Of a DNA stretch of 64,000 bases, positions 34,895-44,879 are shown piece by piece. The notes under the pieces were generated by a model. The model was not told the origin of the DNA and did no database searches. It saw nothing but the letters and a program-made list of their open reading frames with translations. The position numbers and the translations under genes were made by a program. Each line of letters opens with the position of its first letter. Position 1 is the first letter of the stretch. Where the stretch lies: assembly GCA_963663605.2 (NCBI GenBank), contig CAXXVF010000002.1, positions 2,914,001-2,978,000 of the forward strand, in the 5' to 3' direction. The DNA is from Sporobacter sp963663605 (GTDB lineage Bacteria; Bacillota; Clostridia; Oscillospirales; Oscillospiraceae).

Positions 34895-37081
34895 TTATCC
34901 GGCGGTTCTTTTAATCTCGAGCAAACCGTTTAAAGCGGAAAGCCGGGAGATGGCCGTGTTGAGCTCGTCGCGGGTTTTTACTTCAATGACGACGGATACG
35001 GTGGTGAAGCCGCCGGCGATATCTTTTGCCGTGAGGGACGTCATACGGATTTTCATGGTGTTTAATATGGTGGCGATATCCATGACGATGCCGCTTCTTT
35101 CGCGGGCCGTAATCGTGAGCGACGTCGAATAGACGTCCTCGGCGGAATTGGCCCACGTGACGCTGACCCAACGATCTGCTTCCTCCGGGTTTTCAATGGA
35201 TTTTAGATAATTTGTACAGTCTTTGCGATGTACCGATACGCCGAAGCCGCGCGTGATGAAGCCGATGGCGTCGTCGCCCGGTACGGGTGTGCAGCATCTG
35301 GCGAATTTAACAAGGCAGTTGTCGAGGCCTTCCACCATGATCCCGTGGATGGGCTTCGTCCTTTTGCCGGGGCGGAGTTCATAGGAAAACGGTTCGGAAT
35401 CATCCTTCCGCTTGGCCCGCTCGATTGTCCGGAGCTCCTCGCGTATACGGTTGACCGCTTTCTGGGCCGACATACCGCCGTAACCGATGGCGGCAAACAG
35501 TTCGTCAAAAGACACAAAGGAGACTTTTTTTAGCACTTTTGGCTTTATGTCGTCGCGCGTAATATCCGACATCTGGAGATTGACACGCCGCAGCTCCGAT
35601 TCAAAGGACTGTTTGCCGTGCGCGATATTCTCCTCGCGTCTTTCTTTTTTGAACCATTGGCGTATCTTGTTGCGGGCCTCGGGGCTTTTGACAATGCTCA
35701 GCCAATCCCGGCTCGGACCCTTTGACGCGTTTGATGTTAAAACCTCGACGATATCGCCGTTGGATAAAACGTGATTAAACGGGACGATGCGTCCGTTGAC
35801 GATCGCGCCGGTCATCCGGTTCCCGATGGCCGAATGGATGTTATACGCAAAATCGATGGGTGTCGCGCCGGCGGGCAGGTTTATAACGTCGCCGCGCGGC
35901 GTAAAGACGAAGACCTCATCGGAGAACATGTCGATTTTAAGATCCTGGAAGAAGTCCTGCGCGTCGCTGTCCTGTTGGGACTCCAAAAGGCGGCGGACCC
36001 AGGCGAACTTTTCTTCATCGGCCAGTTTGCCGCTTTTGCCTTCTTTATATTTCCAGTGCGCCGCGATGCCGTATTCCGCCGTGTGATGCATTTCCCACGT
36101 CCGGATCTGGACTTCAAATGGGATCCCCTCGCTGCCCAAAACGGTCGTATGGAGGCTCTGATACATATTTGGCTTCGGCGTTCGGATGTAATCTTTGAAA
36201 TGGCCGGGGAGCGGCCGGAACATCTCATGGATATAGCCGAGTACATTGTAGCAGTCGCCGATATCGTTCACTATGACACGGAAGGCGTATAAGTCCAAAA
36301 CCTCCGAAAGCGTTTTGTTCTGGCTGTACATTTTTCGATAAATGCTGTATATATGCTTGATGCGCCCATAGGCGGTGCATTCGATGCCGTTTTCCTTCAG
36401 CCGCTCGGATATCCTGTTTTGGATGCTCTCGATAAACGTTTCGTTGGTGGTTCTTATCTGGCGCAGCCCGTCTTCGATTTCGCCATACCCGATCGGATCC
36501 AGATAATATATGGAGCGGTCTTCCAGTTCCCACTTGATTTTCTGCATGCCGAGCCGATGCGCTAAAGGCGCATAGATCTCCATTGTTTCAAGGGCCTTTT
36601 CGGACTGTTTGATAGCCGACTGGTACTCCATCGTACGCATGTTGTGCAGCCGGTCGGCCATCTTGATGATTATGACGCGGATGTCCTTTGCCATTGCCAG
36701 CAGCATCTTGCGCAGATTTTCCATCTGCTCTTCTTCCTTGCTGGTGTACTGCACCCGCGAGAGCTTTGTGACGCCTTCAACAATCTCTGCGACATTGGCG
36801 CCGAAATGTTTGGCGATTTCTTCATGCGTAGCGCCCGTATCCTCTATACAGTCATGCAGGAGCGCCGCCATGATCGCTTCCTCGTCCAGCCCCATTTCGG
36901 CGATGATCTCGGCCGAGGCAAGAGGATGCGTGACATAAGGGGAGCCGTCCTTTCGGCGCTGGTTGTGATGCGCGTTTTCGGCAAACTCAAAGGCGGCCCG
37001 TATGCGCGACAAGTCGGCAGCGGGATTGTTTTCCTTAATGACAGTCTCAAAGTGACGGTATTTGTTCTCAAGCTCTTCCAT
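34895..37081 (-). CDS. relA: Bifunctional (p)ppGpp synthetase/hydrolase (RelA/SpoT)
   Basis: 728 residues. HD hydrolase domain (HPLASAEIIAEMG, ALLHDCIEDTG), synthetase domain (GRIKHIYSIYRKM; EYGIAAHWKYKEG), TGS domain (FTPRGDVINLPAGATPIDFAY, near 390-450) and C-terminal regulatory zinc-finger (CCTPVPGD) and ACT domains. All Rel landmarks are intact, so it should both make and break the alarmone of the stringent response. The start overlaps recJ by 14 bases. Confidence 0.97.
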   Translation of the reverse strand: MEELENKYRHFETVIKENNPAADLSRIRAAFEFAENAHHNQRRKDGSPYVTHPLASAEIIAEMGLDEEAIMAALLHDCIEDTGATHEEIAKHFGANVAEIVEGVTKLSRVQYTSKEEEQMENLRKMLLAMAKDIRVIIIKMADRLHNMRTMEYQSAIKQSEKALETMEIYAPLAHRLGMQKIKWELEDRSIYYLDPIGYGEIEDGLRQIRTTNETFIESIQNRISERLKENGIECTAYGRIKHIYSIYRKMYSQNKTLSEVLDLYAFRVIVNDIGDCYNVLGYIHEMFRPLPGHFKDYIRTPKPNMYQSLHTTVLGSEGIPFEVQIRTWEMHHTAEYGIAAHWKYKEGKSGKLADEEKFAWVRRLLESQQDSDAQDFFQDLKIDMFSDEVFVFTPRGDVINLPAGATPIDFAYNIHSAIGNRMTGAIVNGRIVPFNHVLSNGDIVEVLTSNASKGPSRDWLSIVKSPEARNKIRQWFKKERREENIAHGKQSFESELRRVNLQMSDITRDDIKPKVLKKVSFVSFDELFAAIGYGGMSAQKAVNRIREELRTIERAKRKDDSEPFSYELRPGKRTKPIHGIMVEGLDNCLVKFARCCTPVPGDDAIGFITRGFGVSVHRKDCTNYLKSIENPEEADRWVSVTWANSAEDVYSTSLTITARERSGIVMDIATILNTMKIRMTSLTAKDIAGGFTTVSVVIEVKTRDELNTAISRLSALNGLLEIKRTAG

Positions 37082-38780
37082 AGGACAACCCCGAATGCGG
37101 CCGAATATCGATCACATGAAGCTGGACGTTCCGCCATCCGCGATACTCGTTTACGGCCGGTTCAAATGCCAGATCAATGAGCATGTTTTCATTTACGCCA
37201 AGCTCATCGGCAGACTTATTGAAGTAGATACAGTCAAACGTCTTTTTCGCTTTTATTATACGCAGTTTTGTATGCTTTCCGCCCCCGATGGGGATGACCG
37301 AACGCAGTTTAGCTGCCGTTATGCATGCAAACGGCGGCAGGAATCCATTCCCGAAAGGTTCGGTCCGTTCCAGAGCGGTGACATTTTCCAAAGTCAGAAG
37401 CTCCGGTTTGGTAACCTCAAAATCCAGTATCAGCGTCGGGATAGGCGGTATCTTTATCAATTCGTGATAGTTTTCAAAAATCCTCCGGCGGAATTCGTTG
37501 ATGTTTGATTCGGCTATTGTGAGGCCTGCGGCCATCTCATGCCCGCCGAAATTCTCAAGCAGGTCGCTGCATTTTTCCAATGCCGTATACATCGGGAAAC
37601 GGCCAAAACTTCTGCAGGAACCCCGGCCTATGCCGTCCTGATCTATCGTGATCATGATCGCCGGGAACAAGAACTGTTCGGCGGTTCTGGCGGCGATGAT
37701 GCCCATGACGCCCTGATACCAGCCATGACCGGCCAGTACGATCGGCCCTTTGGGCGGCTTGTTTTGAAGGTAGTCATAAACCTGTTCGTATATGCCCGAT
37801 TCCAGCTCCCGCCGCTCGTCGTTTAAGCGGCATAGTTCCGCCGTCAGCTGCTCGGCTTCGCTTTCGTCTTCCGTTAAAAGCAGGTCAACGGTAAGGGAAG
37901 TCCGGCCCATACGGCCGGCTGCATTGAGCCGCGGCGTCAAGGCAAAGCCAATGAGACTCGTGTTAATATTGCGGCGTTCAATGCCCAGATGGCGCATAAG
38001 ACTCAGAAGCCCGGGTCGGCTTTTTCGGTTGAGCGCTTCGAGCCCCCGCCGAATCAGTACGCGGTTTTCGCCGACAACGGGCATGACGTCGGCAATAGTG
38101 CCGATCGCGACGAAATCACCGTAATCCATCAAAACCTGTTCGATGTCTTTGCCGTCCTCCAGCGCGCTGACAAGCTTAAAAGCAACGCCGACGCCGGCAA
38201 GAGACCTGGTTGGATACAGGCTGTCCTTGCGTTTGGGATTGATAACGGCCAGAGCGTCGGGAAGTATATCCTTGCATTCGTGGTGATCGGTGATGATAAA
38301 GTCTATCCCGAGCGTTTTGGCATATTCGGCTTCTTCGACTGCCGTGATGCCGCAGTCGACCGTGACAATGAGGGAAACGCCCATCTCCGCCAAAGCGTCG
38401 AGCGCCGGTTTGTTGACGCCGTAGCCCTCGTCGGTACGGTTGGGTATGTATATTTCAAAATCCGCGTCTTTTGAACGAAAATAACTTGCGACAAGACAGC
38501 TGGCAGTCATGCCGTCTACATCATAATCGCCGTAGACGGCGATTTTTTCGCCGGTTGCAACAGCCCTGTGTATCCGCTTGACGGCGCCGTCCATATCGTT
38601 AAGTATATACGGGTCTTCAATAACACCCAGATCGTCGAGAAGGAACTCTCTGACGGATTGGGCGCTCGTCATACCGCGTGCTGAAAGGAATACGGAGACG
38701 AGCGGGTTGATACCGCTGCGAGTCAGCCCCACAGCGTCCGTTCGGTCATATCCTTTGATAATCCAACTGTCAAACTTCAT
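37068..38780 (-). CDS. recJ: Single-strand-specific exonuclease RecJ
   Basis: 570 residues. DHH-family motifs: YGDYDVDGMTA (motif I), VDCG and ITDHHE (motif III, DHH), GTIADVMP, then the DHHA1 domain with GGHEMAAG, and a C-terminal OB-fold. It degrades single-stranded DNA 5' to 3' in recombination and mismatch repair. It is the first gene of the - strand operon recJ-relA-dtd-MBL-hemZ. Confidence 0.96.
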   Translation of the reverse strand: MKFDSWIIKGYDRTDAVGLTRSGINPLVSVFLSARGMTSAQSVREFLLDDLGVIEDPYILNDMDGAVKRIHRAVATGEKIAVYGDYDVDGMTASCLVASYFRSKDADFEIYIPNRTDEGYGVNKPALDALAEMGVSLIVTVDCGITAVEEAEYAKTLGIDFIITDHHECKDILPDALAVINPKRKDSLYPTRSLAGVGVAFKLVSALEDGKDIEQVLMDYGDFVAIGTIADVMPVVGENRVLIRRGLEALNRKSRPGLLSLMRHLGIERRNINTSLIGFALTPRLNAAGRMGRTSLTVDLLLTEDESEAEQLTAELCRLNDERRELESGIYEQVYDYLQNKPPKGPIVLAGHGWYQGVMGIIAARTAEQFLFPAIMITIDQDGIGRGSCRSFGRFPMYTALEKCSDLLENFGGHEMAAGLTIAESNINEFRRRIFENYHELIKIPPIPTLILDFEVTKPELLTLENVTALERTEPFGNGFLPPFACITAAKLRSVIPIGGGKHTKLRIIKAKKTFDCIYFNKSADELGVNENMLIDLAFEPAVNEYRGWRNVQLHVIDIRPHSGLSYGRA

Positions 38781-39123
38781 AAAACCTCACATGCACAAAT
38801 GCGCATAAATAATTAGAATTATTCCCATATAGGTGTTTTTATCCATTGAGCCCGCATCCCGCCTGAGGCGGAAAGTAATGAAAGCATCAGATAATATATA
38901 AATGATGTGTACGTACACGATCATGCATAAAACGCTGATTTATTATTAATATCTTTTTACTATATCAAAAACCGACGTTATTCTCAATAGACAAATAGAC
39001 GATAAAAAAAGGTATTGCAGCCCTGCAATCAGGTGATCGTGCAGGCTGCCAACACTCTTGAATGGGCACAAGCCTTTGTGATATACTAAAAAATAACAAA
39101 ATTCCCGGACGGAGGACTTGAAA
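38781..39123. promoter_or_regulatory. Divergent region between recJ and mutS
   Basis: About 340 AT-rich bases without a gene, which must hold promoters in both directions. A 23-base near-palindrome with core GTGTACGTACAC lies at 38902-38924 and could be an operator. Confidence 0.45.
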
Positions 39124-41715
39124 ATGCCCGAGACGACACCGATGATGCGGCAGTATTTCGACATAAAAGAACACAACACCGACAGTATCCTGTTTTTCCG
39201 CCTCGGTGATTTTTACGAGATGTTCGGAGAGGACGCCCTGACGGCGTCCAAAGAGCTGGACCTCACGCTGACGTCCCGGGACAGGCGCAACGAAGACCCG
39301 GATGAGCGTATCCCGATGTGCGGCGTTCCGTACCATTCCGCCGAAGCCTATATCGGAAGGCTCATCGCCAAAGGGTATAAAGTCGCCATCTGTGAACAAA
39401 TGGAAGATCCGGCTGCGGCCAAAGGCCTCGTCGACCGGGATATCGTGCGGATCGTTACGCCGGGTACGCGCATGGAGACGTCCATGCTCCACGAGGGCGT
39501 ATCCAATTACCTTTGCGCCGTTTATGTCGGCCAATCGGATAACGCCGCATGCTTTGCGGACCTGTCGACGGGCGAGATCAGCGTCTCGTTTTTTGCGACC
39601 GGGGATATCGGGCACCTGCTCAACGACATCGGCGCGTTTTCTCCCGCGGAGACCGTTGTTAACAGCGACGCGTATATCAATCCGGAAGTGACGCGTCTTT
39701 TATCGGATAAGCTGCAGAGCCTCGTCCAGTTTGACGACGCGCGTTTTGATTTCGGCCGGTCTTCTGAAAACGTCTGTTCCCAGTTCGGCGTAAAGAGCTC
39801 GGACGAGCTCGGACTTGGCGGAAGTCCGGCCGCCGTCCGCGCCGTCGGCGCGCTGCTTTCCTATCTGGAGGATACGCAGAAAACGGACCTGTCGCATTTA
39901 AACCGCCTGCGTATTAATTCCAACGGGAAATATATGGAGCTTGACATACAGACGCTTAAAAGCATGGAGCTTGTTTCACTTTTAAGGACAGGTGAAAAGA
40001 AGGGGAGCCTTCTGTGGGTCATCGACAAAACAAAGACACCAATGGGCCGCAGGCTTCTCCGGTCGTGGGTCTTACGCCCGCTCGTCTCGACGCCGCTTAT
40101 AAAACGGCGTCTCGATGCCGTCGGGGAGCTTTTCTCGGAGACTGTGGCCAGAGCTGAATTGATGCTTTCCATGCGCGATGTCGGGGACGTCGAACGTCTG
40201 ATCGGAAAAATCGTTTACGGAAGCGCCAACAGCCGGGACATGAAAGCGCTTGAATACTCCATCCGTCAGTTGCCGGGTATACTGTCGCATCTTGCGCCGA
40301 TGCAGTCCGGGCTGATTAAAGAGCTCCGTGAAATCGACAGCCTTCGCGATGTTGAAGCGCTTATATCTGAGACGATAGTGGATGACCCTCCGTTTTCCGT
40401 TCGTGAGGGCGGGTTTATACGCGCCGGCGTGAATGAAGAGGTGGACACCCTCCGCGCGCTACAAAAAGACAGCACGGGCGCGATGGCCGCCGTTGAAGCC
40501 AGGGAGCGGGAACGTACCGGGAAGAAGCTGAAAGTCGGCTATAACAAGGTTTTCGGGTATTACATCGAGATCCCGCGGTCCATATCGGATTCCGTACCGG
40601 AAGATTACATACGCAAACAAACGCTGACAAACTGCGAACGGTTTATTACCCAGGAACTCAAGGAGCTTGAGGCGACGCTTCTCACAGCCAAAGACCGCCT
40701 CGCCGAGCTGGAGTACACCTTGTTTACCGAGCTTAGGGAACGCATCGCAAAAGACGTCGGCCGTATTCAAGCCGCGTCATACTCCGTGGCTGTGCTTGAC
40801 GCTTTATGCTCGCTCAGTGAGACGGCGGCGAAAAACAATTACTGCATGCCGGAGATCGACGTTTCCGGCGTTATCGATATACGCGAGGGGCGGCACCCCG
40901 TTGTTGAAATTATGCAGACAGACGCGCTGTTTGTGCCCAACGACGCTTTTATGGATGCCGACAGCGCCAGAACGCTTATAATAACGGGCCCCAATATGGC
41001 GGGCAAGTCCACTTACATGCGCCAGACGGCGCTCATTGTCCTCATGGCCCAGATGGGCTCGTTCGTACCGGCGCGTTCGGCCCGTATCGGCATCGTCGAC
41101 CGGGTGTTCACGCGTATCGGCGCGTCGGACGACCTGACTGCCGGGAAATCCACGTTTATGGTGGAGATGACGGAAGTTGCGGAGATACTGGCTAACGCAA
41201 CGCCAAGAAGCCTGTTGATCCTCGATGAGATCGGGCGCGGCACGTCGACATACGATGGGATGGCCATCGCGCGGGCTGTTCTTGAATTTTGTACCGACAA
41301 GCGCAAACTCGGCGCTAAAACGATGTTCAGCACACATTACCACGAGCTGACGATACTTGAAAATGAGACGCCCGGTGTTAAAAACTTCAGCATATCGGCT
41401 AAAAAACGCGGGGGAGATATCATCTTCTTAAGAAAGATCGTCCCGGGCGGCGCCGACGACAGCTATGGGATTGAGGTAGCGGGCCTGGCCGGCGTTCCGG
41501 ACAGCGTTGTGCGGCGGGCAAAAGCCGTTTTGAATATGCTGGAAACAAACGAGGGACCCACAGCGCCGAAACGAAACGAGAAGCCGGACGAACAGATGTC
41601 GCTGCTGGATTTAAGCGGCAGTGAGATTGCCGAAACCCTGCGCCGTACCGATTTAAACACGCTGACGCCGCTTGAAGCGCTCAACCTCCTGTTTGAGCTT
41701 AAAAAGAAAGTATGA
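39124..41715 (+). CDS. mutS: DNA mismatch repair protein MutS
   Basis: 863 residues, full length. Mismatch-recognition domain with F-x-E (FFRLGDFYEMF near residue 30), connector, core and clamp domains, then the ABC ATPase with Walker A GPNMAGKSTYMRQ and Walker B LLILDEIGRGTSTYDG. ATG at 39124 lies 8 bases after GGAGG. MutL is not in the window. It is a start of a + strand unit with the CPBP protease gene. Confidence 0.98.
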   Translation: MPETTPMMRQYFDIKEHNTDSILFFRLGDFYEMFGEDALTASKELDLTLTSRDRRNEDPDERIPMCGVPYHSAEAYIGRLIAKGYKVAICEQMEDPAAAKGLVDRDIVRIVTPGTRMETSMLHEGVSNYLCAVYVGQSDNAACFADLSTGEISVSFFATGDIGHLLNDIGAFSPAETVVNSDAYINPEVTRLLSDKLQSLVQFDDARFDFGRSSENVCSQFGVKSSDELGLGGSPAAVRAVGALLSYLEDTQKTDLSHLNRLRINSNGKYMELDIQTLKSMELVSLLRTGEKKGSLLWVIDKTKTPMGRRLLRSWVLRPLVSTPLIKRRLDAVGELFSETVARAELMLSMRDVGDVERLIGKIVYGSANSRDMKALEYSIRQLPGILSHLAPMQSGLIKELREIDSLRDVEALISETIVDDPPFSVREGGFIRAGVNEEVDTLRALQKDSTGAMAAVEARERERTGKKLKVGYNKVFGYYIEIPRSISDSVPEDYIRKQTLTNCERFITQELKELEATLLTAKDRLAELEYTLFTELRERIAKDVGRIQAASYSVAVLDALCSLSETAAKNNYCMPEIDVSGVIDIREGRHPVVEIMQTDALFVPNDAFMDADSARTLIITGPNMAGKSTYMRQTALIVLMAQMGSFVPARSARIGIVDRVFTRIGASDDLTAGKSTFMVEMTEVAEILANATPRSLLILDEIGRGTSTYDGMAIARAVLEFCTDKRKLGAKTMFSTHYHELTILENETPGVKNFSISAKKRGGDIIFLRKIVPGGADDSYGIEVAGLAGVPDSVVRRAKAVLNMLETNEGPTAPKRNEKPDEQMSLLDLSGSEIAETLRRTDLNTLTPLEALNLLFELKKKV

Positions 41716-41728
41716 AAAGGACGACAAA

Positions 41729-42436
41729 ATGAAAGATCGTTTCAAATCCCCGATGCGAAAATCCGAACGCATTATCGGCAATCTTTATATTCCCGTCCAT
41801 ATTTTTCTTCTGCCGTGGCTGCTCGTATATATTTATACAAACGTACTGCATGATATGGATGTGGTGCTGGAGAGCCCGAATCTGAATCTTATCTACTATA
41901 TCATCAGTTTTGTCTTTGTTATCATATTCCTTTTCAGATTCTTAAAAGATTCGTTTTCGGATCTTCTTGACAATATCATACCGTCCTTACAGGCGATTGC
42001 GCTGGCATATTTCCTCAATTATATTGCCGTCTATCTGGTGACGCTTCTGCTGTCTTATATTGCCGACAGCGCGCCGAATCCGAATACGCAGGAGATTATC
42101 AGCCAGACGAAGCTCAACGCGAACGCGATGATTGTCGTGGCTGTGATTTTGGCGCCGATCGTTGAAGAAACGCTGTTTCGGGGAGCGCTGTTCGGTACGC
42201 TCCGGAGCAAAAGCCGGCTTCTGGCATATATCGTATCGGCGCTGGCCTTTTCCGTATATCATTTATGGCAGTATTTTCTGGGCGGATTTGAGTGGCCGAT
42301 GCTTTTGTATCTACTGCAATACATACCGCCGTCGATTGCGCTGTGCTGGTGTTATGAGCGAAGCGGCAGCATCTGGGCGCCGGTCGTACTGCACGCGCTC
42401 GTCAATTTTGTATCCATTAGGATTCTGATCGGCTGA
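41729..42436 (+). CDS. CPBP-family intramembrane metalloprotease
   Basis: 235 residues with about seven hydrophobic helices. The family motif EETLFRG (EExxxR) lies near residue 147, then FSVYHLWQ (FxxxH) and a final H/N motif (VVLHALVNF), the ligands for intramembrane cleavage. Members process prenylated peptides, anti-sigma factors or bacteriocins; the target here is unknown. The ATG at 41729 is 14 bases after the mutS stop; a longer frame reaching back into mutS is less likely. Confidence 0.9.
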   Translation: MKDRFKSPMRKSERIIGNLYIPVHIFLLPWLLVYIYTNVLHDMDVVLESPNLNLIYYIISFVFVIIFLFRFLKDSFSDLLDNIIPSLQAIALAYFLNYIAVYLVTLLLSYIADSAPNPNTQEIISQTKLNANAMIVVAVILAPIVEETLFRGALFGTLRSKSRLLAYIVSALAFSVYHLWQYFLGGFEWPMLLYLLQYIPPSIALCWCYERSGSIWAPVVLHALVNFVSIRILIG

Positions 42437-42479
42437 AAACGAGCCGCTGCGGCGGTGTACTGAAAATACGTATATGAAA

Positions 42480-42517
42480 AAACCACCGGTTGACATTGAT
42501 ATCAACCGGTGGTTTTA
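42480..42517. terminator. Bidirectional intrinsic terminator
   Basis: Stem AAACCACCGGTTGA / TCAACCGGTGGTTT with an 8-base loop and A/T runs on both sides; it serves the convergent CPBP and pyridoxamine kinase genes. Confidence 0.9.
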
Positions 42518-42554
42518 ACTCAAGAAGTAAAGGAGATGACGAATATCCGAAATT

Positions 42555-43412
42555 TTATATATCAGACGTATTCAAAATCCCGGACAGCTCGTTAAGCCCT
42601 GCCTCGAAATTGACGCCGTAGCGTTCGTCGGTGCCGGCTTGTTTGGTGCGCAGGATGCTTTTGACGGTAAAATCAACGGCGATTCTGGACGCTTTATTGA
42701 GGTTGAGCCCGGAAAGCAGGCCTGCTGTAAGCGTACTTGCAAAGATATCGCCCGTTCCATGATAAAAGCCGTCGATCCGCTGTGACAGCGAATAGTCTAT
42801 CGTATCGCGCTGCGCGTCGTAACAGGCTGCGCCCATCTGCTTTTCATCAAAGCATACGCCGGTCAAAACCACCTGCCTTGGCCCAAGCCCGGCCAAGCCA
42901 AACAGCAGCTCTTCAATAAAAGCGGTATCGTAGGGGCCGGGGCGGTAAGGCTTCTGGAGCAGGAGACAGGCTTCCGTTATGTTCGGCACGATAAGGTCCG
43001 CTTTTTTGCAGAGCTTTTTCATGCCTTGCGGAAAGTGCTCGTCGAAAACGGTATACAGCGTGCCGTTATCGGCCATTACCGGATCGACGACCACGAGAGC
43101 TTCCGGATTATTAAGGCGGTCGAACACCTCGGATACGATGTCGATCTGCTTGTAAGAACCGAGAAAGCCGGTGTAAATGGCGTCAAAGCTCAAATCGAGC
43201 GTCTGCCAGTGCGAGACGATCGGAAGAATGTCTTTAGTAAGGTCGCGGTACGTATAGCCGGGCAATCCGCCCGTATGCGTTGAGAGGACGGCCGTAGGGA
43301 TGACGCATACCTCGATGCCGGCCGACGAGATGATCGGCAGCGCGACCGTAAGCGAGCATTTCCCGAAGCATGAAATATCATGGACTGCCGCCACGCGTTT
43401 TTGTCTGGGCAT
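42555..43412 (-). CDS. Pyridoxamine/pyridoxal kinase (PdxY-like)
   Basis: 285 residues from the ATG at 43412 with ribosome site TTGGAG. Ribokinase-fold features: HDISCFGKCSLTVALPI near the N-terminus, STHTGG substrate loop, DPVMADNG, and the anion hole GTGDIFAST near residue 225. It phosphorylates B6 vitamers to give pyridoxal phosphate, cofactor of the nearby CobD. Single gene, divergent from the peptidase. Confidence 0.9.
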   Translation of the reverse strand: MPRQKRVAAVHDISCFGKCSLTVALPIISSAGIEVCVIPTAVLSTHTGGLPGYTYRDLTKDILPIVSHWQTLDLSFDAIYTGFLGSYKQIDIVSEVFDRLNNPEALVVVDPVMADNGTLYTVFDEHFPQGMKKLCKKADLIVPNITEACLLLQKPYRPGPYDTAFIEELLFGLAGLGPRQVVLTGVCFDEKQMGAACYDAQRDTIDYSLSQRIDGFYHGTGDIFASTLTAGLLSGLNLNKASRIAVDFTVKSILRTKQAGTDERYGVNFEAGLNELSGILNTSDI

Positions 43413-43698
43413 AAGCAAACTCCAATTAATAATCTTTGTTTTGTGTTTATAATGTGCATCAAAAAAGCTGAAAATCCAAAAGGGGCATTGCTGAAGCGTC
43501 TGCAGGCGGGCGGGATTTAAAGGCCTTTGCATACCGGCCGTTTTCAGCTTTTGTATAAAAAGCACTGTTATATTTAACATAAATATGATATCATTTTATG
43601 TCAATAGGGCGAAGCATAAAAGTCACACGGTGCTGGAACCGTTCTTAAGCACGCTGCGTTTTAAGGTATCCGCCGCTCGGGCGGGAACAGGAGGGCAT

Positions 43699-44817
43699 AT
43701 GTATACGAATCAGGTTCGGCTGATCGACGAGTTCACCAAGCTCGTTGCAATCGACAGCCCGTCCTATTCCGAACGGCAAATGGGCGACTATGTAAAAAGC
43801 AAGCTTTTAAAGCTGGGGATGACCGTCGTTGAGGACGATGCCGGCGAGAAAATAGGCGGCAACTGCGGTAATATCTACGGATTCCTTGGAGGCAGCGCCG
43901 AAGCGAAACCGCTTATGTTCTGTGCGCATTTGGATACCGTGGAACCGTCAAAAGGCAAAAAGGCGGTCATCGACAGGGACGGGACGATTAAAAGCCGCGG
44001 GAACACCGTGCTCGGCGCGGATGACCTGGCGGGTGTGGCGTCCATACTGGAAGCGCTTGCGGCCATGACGGAAAAGAATTTGCCGCACGGTCCGATAGAG
44101 GTACTCTTTACGGTAGCCGAGGAAGTATACTGCAAGGGAAGCGCAGAGTTTGATTTTACAAAGGTGCTGTCTGAGGAAGCGTACGTCCTGGATCTGGAAG
44201 GCCGCGTCGGTACGGCGGCATATACGGCGCCGAGCATACTATCCTTTACGGCAAGGATACGCGGCAAGTCTTCCCATGCGGGTTTTGCCCCGCAAAAAGG
44301 CATACACGCCATCTCGGCTGCGGCCGATGCCGTCAGCATGATACCGATGGGGCATATTGATACGGAAACGACCGTCAATATCGGGACGATCAAAGGCGGC
44401 ATTGCGACCAATGTCGTGCCGGACAGCTGCACCGTCAGAGGCGAGGTGCGCAGCTTAAGCCATGAGAAAGCCCTTAAGCAGGCGGAATCGGTGAAAAAGC
44501 AATTCGAGCGGTCTGCGTTTGCTATTCAGGCGGCGCTTGATTTTGAATTGGTTACAGCGTCGAAAGCTTACAGGACGCCCCCTGAGCATCCGGTCGTTAC
44601 GCGGTTTGAAAACGCCTGCAACGCGCTCGGGCTGCCTGTGGCGCTTGTAAAAACAATGGGCGGAAGCGATAACAACATACTTGCGCACAGCGGCATAACC
44701 GGGATCGTCGCAGCCAACGCGATGAACCGCTGCCATGCGCGCGATGAATTCACGACGGTCGAAGAGCTTATGCGCGGCGCGGAACTGACGCTGAAGCTGA
44801 TGACGTTGGAAAAGTAA
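43699..44817 (+). CDS. M20-family peptidase (PepT-like)
   Basis: 372 residues. Zinc ligands and catalytic residues visible as CAHLDTV (H, D), GADDLAG, VAEEVY (E, E) and DLEG; the final His lies in MNRCHARDEF. The dimerisation domain (about 180-290) is present. The length and motifs fit the peptidase T-like subgroup that trims tripeptides or dipeptides. ATG at 43699 is preceded by AGGAGGG. It is followed 62 bases later by nadE on the same strand. Confidence 0.93.
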   Translation: MYTNQVRLIDEFTKLVAIDSPSYSERQMGDYVKSKLLKLGMTVVEDDAGEKIGGNCGNIYGFLGGSAEAKPLMFCAHLDTVEPSKGKKAVIDRDGTIKSRGNTVLGADDLAGVASILEALAAMTEKNLPHGPIEVLFTVAEEVYCKGSAEFDFTKVLSEEAYVLDLEGRVGTAAYTAPSILSFTARIRGKSSHAGFAPQKGIHAISAAADAVSMIPMGHIDTETTVNIGTIKGGIATNVVPDSCTVRGEVRSLSHEKALKQAESVKKQFERSAFAIQAALDFELVTASKAYRTPPEHPVVTRFENACNALGLPVALVKTMGGSDNNILAHSGITGIVAANAMNRCHARDEFTTVEELMRGAELTLKLMTLEK

Positions 44818-44879
44818 CCGTCGATAACCATTTTTCCGGGTAAGAGCAAAAGGATTTCCCGGAAGACGGGAGGTCATAT

